Origin: Eubacterium sp.
Lineage (GTDB): Bacteria; Bacillota; Clostridia; Lachnospirales; Lachnospiraceae
Assembly: GCA_017616955.1 (NCBI GenBank)
Contig: JAFZXD010000035.1
Coordinates: forward strand, 1 to 17,979
Reading direction: 5' to 3'
Length of the DNA: 17,979 nt
Part shown: in pieces, positions 14,391 to 17,979 of the stretch
How the letters are laid out: every line of letters begins with the position of its first letter
Numbering within the stretch: the stretch's first letter is position 1
Translations under genes and position numbers: made by a program
The notes under the pieces: model-generated
What the model saw: only the letters and a program-made list of their open reading frames with translations
Database searches by the model: none
Told to the model about the DNA's origin: nothing

Positions 14391-15614
14391 TTATCCTCTT
14401 CTAAGGAAATCAGGAATCTTTATGTTCTGATTAGCATTGCTAGGTCTAACAGGTTCAGAAGCAGCTTCTATACTGTTAACAACCTCCTCTGCACTCTTCT
14501 TCTCAGGCTCAGCAGCCTTTGCACCACCAAGGTTGAGAGGCATAGGTGTAGCTCTTCTTGTTCCCTCAGAAACTGTAGGATTCTTAAGTCCTTCACCAAA
14601 TGTAGGAGCCTTAGGAGCTTCTTTCTTGATTGAAGAAAGTACACTTGATGTCTGAACTCTGTCTACATCTTCAAGTCCAGTAGCGATAATTGTGATACTT
14701 ACATCCTCACCTGCTATATCGTTATCAACTGTACCGAAGATGATATTTGCCTCTTCTCCGGCAACTTCTGAAAGGTATGTGATAGCATCGTATGCTTCAA
14801 CGATACCAACATTTCCTGAGAAGTTAACGATGATATCTGTAGCTCCGTCAACTGTTGTTTCAAGAAGTGGTGAATCCATAGCAGCCTTGATTGCATCAAC
14901 TGCTTTGTTATCTCCACTACCCTGACCGATACCGATATGAGCGATACCCTTATCACGCATGACTGTCTGGATATCAGCAAAGTCGAGGTTGATAAGTCCC
15001 GGTTTATTGATAAGGTCGGTAACACCCTGAACACCCTGCTGAAGAACTTCATCAGCCTTCTTAAGAGCATCAGGAATACTTGTTCTTTTATCACATATCT
15101 GAAGAAGCTTGTCATTCGGAATAACGATGAGAGTATCTACGTTTTCACGCAGTTTTGCGATACCGTTCAGAGCATTGTTCATACGAGGCTTACCCTCAAA
15201 TGAGAATGGCTTTGTAACAACACCGACTGTAAGTATACCAAGATTTCTTGAAATCTCTGCAACTACAGGAGCAGCACCTGTTCCGGTTCCACCACCCATA
15301 CCACAGGTAACGAATACCATATCAGCATCTTTGATTATGTCATTTATCTCTTCTCTATTCTCTTCAACTGCACTTGCACCGATCTCAGGCTTAGCACCTG
15401 CTCCCAGTCCTTTAGTCAGTTTTTCACCTATCTGAATCTTGGTAGTAGCTCTACTGAGTGATAAAGCCTGCTTATCGGTGTTAATAGCTATAAGTTCAAC
15501 ACCCTCAACATTCTCATCAATCATTCTGTTTACTGCGTTGTTTCCTGCTCCACCTACTCCTATTACCAGTATTCTTGCAGGATTTTTCTCATCATTTGAT
15601 TTTATCTCGAGCAA
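14391..15614 (-). CDS. ftsZ: Cell division GTPase FtsZ
   Basis: FtsZ is the tubulin-like GTPase that forms the division ring in the cytoplasm. The protein has 407 residues: GGAGNNAV (21-28) begins the nucleotide-binding core, GGGTGTG (107-113) is the tubulin signature, NLDFAD (209-214) is the T7 catalytic loop, a variable linker follows from about 315, and the conserved C-terminal peptide [11 protein letters not shown] binds partners. The start is called at TTG 15614: AAGGAGG (15623-15629) is 8 bases away, and the product then begins [15 protein letters not shown], the usual Clostridia N-terminus. A longer GTG start at 15659 has no ribosome binding site. A terminator follows, and a promoter candidate lies at 15709-15737. 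The divIB gene lies 144 bases upstream. Confidence 0.98.
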   Translation of the reverse strand: MLEIKSNDEKNPARILVIGVGGAGNNAVNRMIDENVEGVELIAINTDKQALSLSRATTKIQIGEKLTKGLGAGAKPEIGASAVEENREEINDIIKDADMVFVTCGMGGGTGTGAAPVVAEISRNLGILTVGVVTKPFSFEGKPRMNNALNGIAKLRENVDTLIVIPNDKLLQICDKRTSIPDALKKADEVLQQGVQGVTDLINKPGLINLDFADIQTVMRDKGIAHIGIGQGSGDNKAVDAIKAAMDSPLLETTVDGATDIIVNFSGNVGIVEAYDAITYLSEVAGEEANIIFGTVDNDIAGEDVSITIIATGLEDVDRVQTSSVLSSIKKEAPKAPTFGEGLKNPTVSEGTRRATPMPLNLGGAKAAEPEKKSAEEVVNSIEAASEPVRPSNANQNIKIPDFLRRG

Positions 15615-15622
15615 GGTTCCTT

Positions 15623-15629
15623 CCTCCTT
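15623..15629 (-). promoter_or_regulatory. Ribosome binding site that fixes the TTG start of ftsZ
   Basis: AAGGAGG on the minus strand, 8 bases before TTG (15612-15614). No ATG in this frame lies near it. The strong site compensates for a weak start codon and rules against the GTG at 15659, which would put this site inside the coding region. Confidence 0.85.
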
Positions 15630-15708
15630 AAAATATACTTCGCACTTTTTTCCAAGCACTGAATTGTTTACTATAATTAAATACTGTGTATATTAACACC
15701 CATCCTAT

Positions 15709-15737
15709 AGAATATAATAAAATGGGGAAAATATCAA
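15709..15737 (-). promoter_or_regulatory. Candidate sigma-A promoter of ftsZ
   Basis: TTGATA (15732-15737) and TATTCT (15709-15714) on the minus strand are separated by 17 bases in an AT-rich gap after divIB. Transcription would start near 15702, leaving a leader of about 88 bases. No terminator is seen after divIB, so ftsZ may also be transcribed from upstream. The rest of the 144-base gap (15615-15758) shows only AT-rich sequence. Confidence 0.45.
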
Positions 15738-15758
15738 GAAAATATTTGCTTAAGCGGG

Positions 15759-16460
15759 CTATCTGACCTTGAAACTGGCCGTAGAATTTTCAGAGTCAAA
15801 CTCTTTCATATACAAAACTCCGCTCTTACCTTCCAGCTCTTTCAGAATGCTTCCGAGATTCATAAGCTGAATCGGAAGATTTTTACCTTCGCCAAGCTCA
15901 ATTTCAATGTTATCATGACGAAGCACCACTTCGCCATCAACTGTGAATTCTATACCTCTGATGTCCAAATCATACTTATCTACCAGCTGCGTAATATTCA
16001 GTATTGTATTGAATCTTTTCTTGTTCTCAACCGGCAGTTCTTTACCTATTTCCCAACTCTTTACGGTAAGTCCTTTAATGTTCGGTATCTTATCGTATCT
16101 GACCTTTGCTGTTTCCAGAACGATTCCGTCTTTATCGAAATACACGAAGCTTTCCATATATTCGATACACCCGGCAACCGACTTTTCATAGACATCTACC
16201 GATATCTTGTTTTTGCTGACATACTCCACATCCATCTTCGCGACGAAGGCTACATCCTTCACCGGCTTAATCTTGTTCTGGAGATACATCACAAGCGTGT
16301 TGTTGATATAAGCATTATCCATAACCGCTTTTTTAACTTCATCTTCCGATGACATCACACATCCGTTAACTTCGATATCCGCAACGGAAAATGTACTCAA
16401 GTATGCCACCGCCCCTACGATGATAGCGATAAAGAACAAGCCTATGACTTTTCTAACCAT
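15759..16460 (-). CDS. ftsQ: Cell division protein DivIB/FtsQ (POTRA domain)
   Basis: A bitopic division protein of 233 residues. After the short cytoplasmic MVRK there is one membrane segment (5-23, IGLFFIAIIVGAVAYLSTF), then the POTRA domain starting FSVADIEVNGCVMSSEDEVKKAV (24-46) and a beta-rich domain in which YVSKNKISVDVYEKSVAGCIEY and FVYFDKDGIVLE are typical of FtsQ/DivIB. Such proteins link FtsL/DivIC and the FtsW-FtsI synthase at the septum. Its ATG overlaps the ftsW stop (ATGGTTAG, 8 bases), indicating translational coupling. The cytoplasmic tail is very short for a Gram-positive DivIB. Sequence similarity in this family is weak, but position and domain order make the call firm. 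Confidence 0.88.
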   Translation of the reverse strand: MVRKVIGLFFIAIIVGAVAYLSTFSVADIEVNGCVMSSEDEVKKAVMDNAYINNTLVMYLQNKIKPVKDVAFVAKMDVEYVSKNKISVDVYEKSVAGCIEYMESFVYFDKDGIVLETAKVRYDKIPNIKGLTVKSWEIGKELPVENKKRFNTILNITQLVDKYDLDIRGIEFTVDGEVVLRHDNIEIELGEGKNLPIQLMNLGSILKELEGKSGVLYMKEFDSENSTASFKVR

Positions 16461-17610
16461 ACTCTTTTCCTTCCTCTTCCTCCAACAGACTCAGAGGTTC
16501 TATCTGTCTTGAAACCGACAACACCACTCCCATCTCGATCAGAAGGAAGAACAGCGATGTTCCGCCGTAACTTATGAACGGAAGTGTAACACCCGTATTC
16601 GGGATTATATTTGTAACAACACACATATTAACCAGCACCTGTGCCGCAACGTGTGTGATTACTCCAACAACTATAAACGAACCGTATCTGTCAGGAGCAC
16701 CTTCTGCTATAAATCTGAATCTCCAGATCAGCATTAGAAATACTATGATAAGTCCGGCAGCTCCAACGATTCCCAGCTCTTCGCAAATGATACTGAAGAT
16801 CATATCGTTCTGAGCCTCGGGAATGAATCCCATCTTCTGTATACTCTGTCCCAGTCCTCGACCGAAAAGTCCTCCGGAACCAATAGCATAAAGTCCCTGC
16901 ATCGTCTGATATCCGTACTTACTTGTTTCAGGATGAAGCCAGGCATCTATTCTTCCGCTTCGATAACTCTGCAGTTTTATCATTATCGGAACGAATACAC
17001 ATCCCGCAAGAATTACGATTCCGATGTATCTTATCTTCGGTGTAGCCACAAACCAGATACCTACTGCAATAGCTGCACAGATGATAGCAGTACTCAAGTT
17101 TTCGATAGCTATGATAACTATCAGAAGACCAACCGGCCAAAATGATTTAGCCATCCCCTGTATACTTTGCATACTCTGCGGCTCAGCAGTACATATATGT
17201 GCCATGTACAAAACTATGACAAGCTTAGCAATCTCCGAAGGCTGAAAACTAATCGGTCCCAAAAAAATCCATCTTGTAGAACCGTTACCTGATGTACCGA
17301 TAACGAAAACCAGGAGCAGAACTATTGCCATTCCAAATACCATTATCAAGGTGAATTTTTTGTAAATCTGATATCGTACCTTTGAAATAACCATCATTAC
17401 AGCAAATCCGGCCATGGCGAATACAAACTGTCTCAAAAGATAATGTGTACTGTTATTAAAATCTCTGCTGGCAACAAATGAACTTGAACTGTAAACCATC
17501 ATAAGTCCGAAAAGCACCAAGAAAAATATCAGAAAAAGCGATGGATAATCGAAATATGTACCTTTTACAAATAATCCCTTTTTCTTTGCAGCCACTATCT
17601 TTTTCCTCAC
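16453..17610 (-). CDS. ftsW: FtsW/SpoVE-type SEDS peptidoglycan polymerase
   Basis: A polytopic SEDS-family glycosyltransferase of 385 residues with about ten membrane segments, which polymerises lipid II at the septum. Family blocks seen are GLMMVYSSSSF near the first membrane segment, WIFLGPISFQPSEIAKL (about 114-130), GLYAIGSGGLFGRGLGQSIQKMGFIPEAQNDMIF, where the Asp of EAQND fits the essential catalytic aspartate, and NTGVTLPFISYGGTS. Its place between murD and ftsQ favours FtsW over RodA. The start is GTG 17610, 10 bases after the murD stop, with a weak ribosome binding site; GTG 17595 with GAGG upstream is an equally good alternative and would shorten it by five residues. Confidence 0.93.
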   Translation of the reverse strand: MRKKIVAAKKKGLFVKGTYFDYPSLFLIFFLVLFGLMMVYSSSSFVASRDFNNSTHYLLRQFVFAMAGFAVMMVISKVRYQIYKKFTLIMVFGMAIVLLLVFVIGTSGNGSTRWIFLGPISFQPSEIAKLVIVLYMAHICTAEPQSMQSIQGMAKSFWPVGLLIVIIAIENLSTAIICAAIAVGIWFVATPKIRYIGIVILAGCVFVPIMIKLQSYRSGRIDAWLHPETSKYGYQTMQGLYAIGSGGLFGRGLGQSIQKMGFIPEAQNDMIFSIICEELGIVGAAGLIIVFLMLIWRFRFIAEGAPDRYGSFIVVGVITHVAAQVLVNMCVVTNIIPNTGVTLPFISYGGTSLFFLLIEMGVVLSVSRQIEPLSLLEEEEGKEYG

Positions 17611-17620
17611 ACTAAGTTTC

Positions 17621-17979
17621 TTACTCTTCTATTCCCTCAACATATAATTTAAATAAGTTACCTCTCTCTTCATAACTTTTAAACATGTCCCAGCTGGCAC
17701 ATGCAGGTGAGAGAAGAACATCATCTCCGGGTTTTGCATTTGCCTCACAGAATGTAACCGCATCCTTGAGAGTCTCTGCTCTGACTACCTGATTGAATCC
17801 ATGATCCTTACAGCATTTCTCAATCTTATCTGCTGTAGCTCCGATAAGAACAAGATATCTTACCTTGCCCGGGAAACATTCAACCCATTCGTCATATTCC
17901 GAATCCTTGTCATATCCGCCACCGATAAGAAGTGTTGTTGACTTCATAGCTTTTATAGCTTTTATGGCAGCGTCCGGAT
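17621..17979 (-). CDS. murD: UDP-N-acetylmuramoylalanine--D-glutamate ligase, C-terminal part
   Basis: The 3' end of murD: about 119 codons are present and the frame runs off the window edge. The segment PDAAIKAIKAMKSTTLLIGGGYDKDSEYDEW and the final SPACASWDMFKSYEERGNLFK are typical of the C-terminal (ligand-binding) domain of MurD, where Lys and Ser/Phe residues contact UDP-MurNAc-Ala-Glu. MurD adds D-glutamate to UDP-MurNAc-L-Ala in the cytoplasm. The ATG at 17947 is internal and not the true start. Position directly ahead of ftsW is usual in Clostridia division clusters. Confidence 0.93.
   Translation of the reverse strand, partial: PDAAIKAIKAMKSTTLLIGGGYDKDSEYDEWVECFPGKVRYLVLIGATADKIEKCCKDHGFNQVVRAETLKDAVTFCEANAKPGDDVLLSPACASWDMFKSYEERGNLFKLYVEGIEE

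Noticed and set aside
15615..15659. N-terminal extension of FtsZ from GTG 15659
   Set aside because: There is no Shine-Dalgarno site upstream, the extension would contain the AAGGAGG site, and the family N-terminus begins at the TTG.
1..17979. CRISPR array, tRNA, rRNA, insertion sequence or prophage
   Set aside because: No regularly spaced repeats, cloverleaf-type sequences, transposase motifs or phage genes were seen on either strand by eye.

Overview
The window looks like chromosome from a Lachnospiraceae bacterium of the Butyrivibrio/Pseudobutyrivibrio kind. This rests on moderate-low GC, strong AGGAGG-type ribosome binding sites, Clostridia-type division proteins, and a xylan-degradation gene set typical of plant-fibre fermenters of the rumen or gut. 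The genus is inference. Every supported gene is on the minus strand, so transcription runs from high to low coordinates. No rRNA, tRNA, CRISPR array, insertion sequence or prophage was recognised.

Region A (about 17979 down to 14391) is part of the division and cell-wall (dcw) cluster: the 3' end of murD, ftsW, a DivIB/FtsQ-type protein and ftsZ. murD-ftsW-ftsQ are close or overlapping. ftsZ follows a 144-base gap holding a candidate promoter, starts at TTG, and ends at a strong intrinsic terminator. murG and ftsA are not next to these genes here.

Region B (14190 to 12158) is a three-gene unit: a family 2 glycosyltransferase, a coiled-coil protein resembling proteins annotated 'ATPase' or 'V-ATPase subunit H-like' in Lachnospiraceae, and a YbgC-type acyl-CoA thioesterase. 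It has a candidate extended -10 promoter in front and a perfect 11-bp-stem terminator behind. A single-pass membrane protein of unknown function (12060 to 11389) follows.

Region C (11323 to 913) is a glucuronoxylan locus: GH43 glycosidase, GH115 alpha-glucuronidase, mannonate dehydratase (uxuA), fructuronate reductase (uxuB), an SGNH sialate-type O-acetylesterase and a type-B carboxylesterase. The first five are separated by only 15-23 bases, and the last has its own good promoter. None has a recognisable signal peptide. The natural reading is that imported acetylated (methyl)glucurono-xylooligosaccharides are deacetylated, stripped of glucuronate and cut to pentoses in the cytoplasm, with glucuronate passing via fructuronate and mannonate to 2-keto-3-deoxygluconate. 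Glucuronate isomerase, KDG kinase/aldolase, transporter and regulator are not in the window. The window ends inside a PAS-like/GAF sensory protein.

Main points of interest: (1) uxuA is broken by one missing base that can be placed at an A4 run (6506-6509); restoring it gives a textbook protein, so it is a sequencing error or a very recent mutation. (2) A perfect 18-bp palindrome at 7148-7165 matches the CcpA cre consensus exactly and lies inside the GH115 coding sequence, upstream of uxuA. (3) A spaced perfect inverted repeat sits just upstream of the xylan operon. No clearly new multi-gene system was found. The least understood genes are the coiled-coil and membrane proteins between the division and xylan regions.
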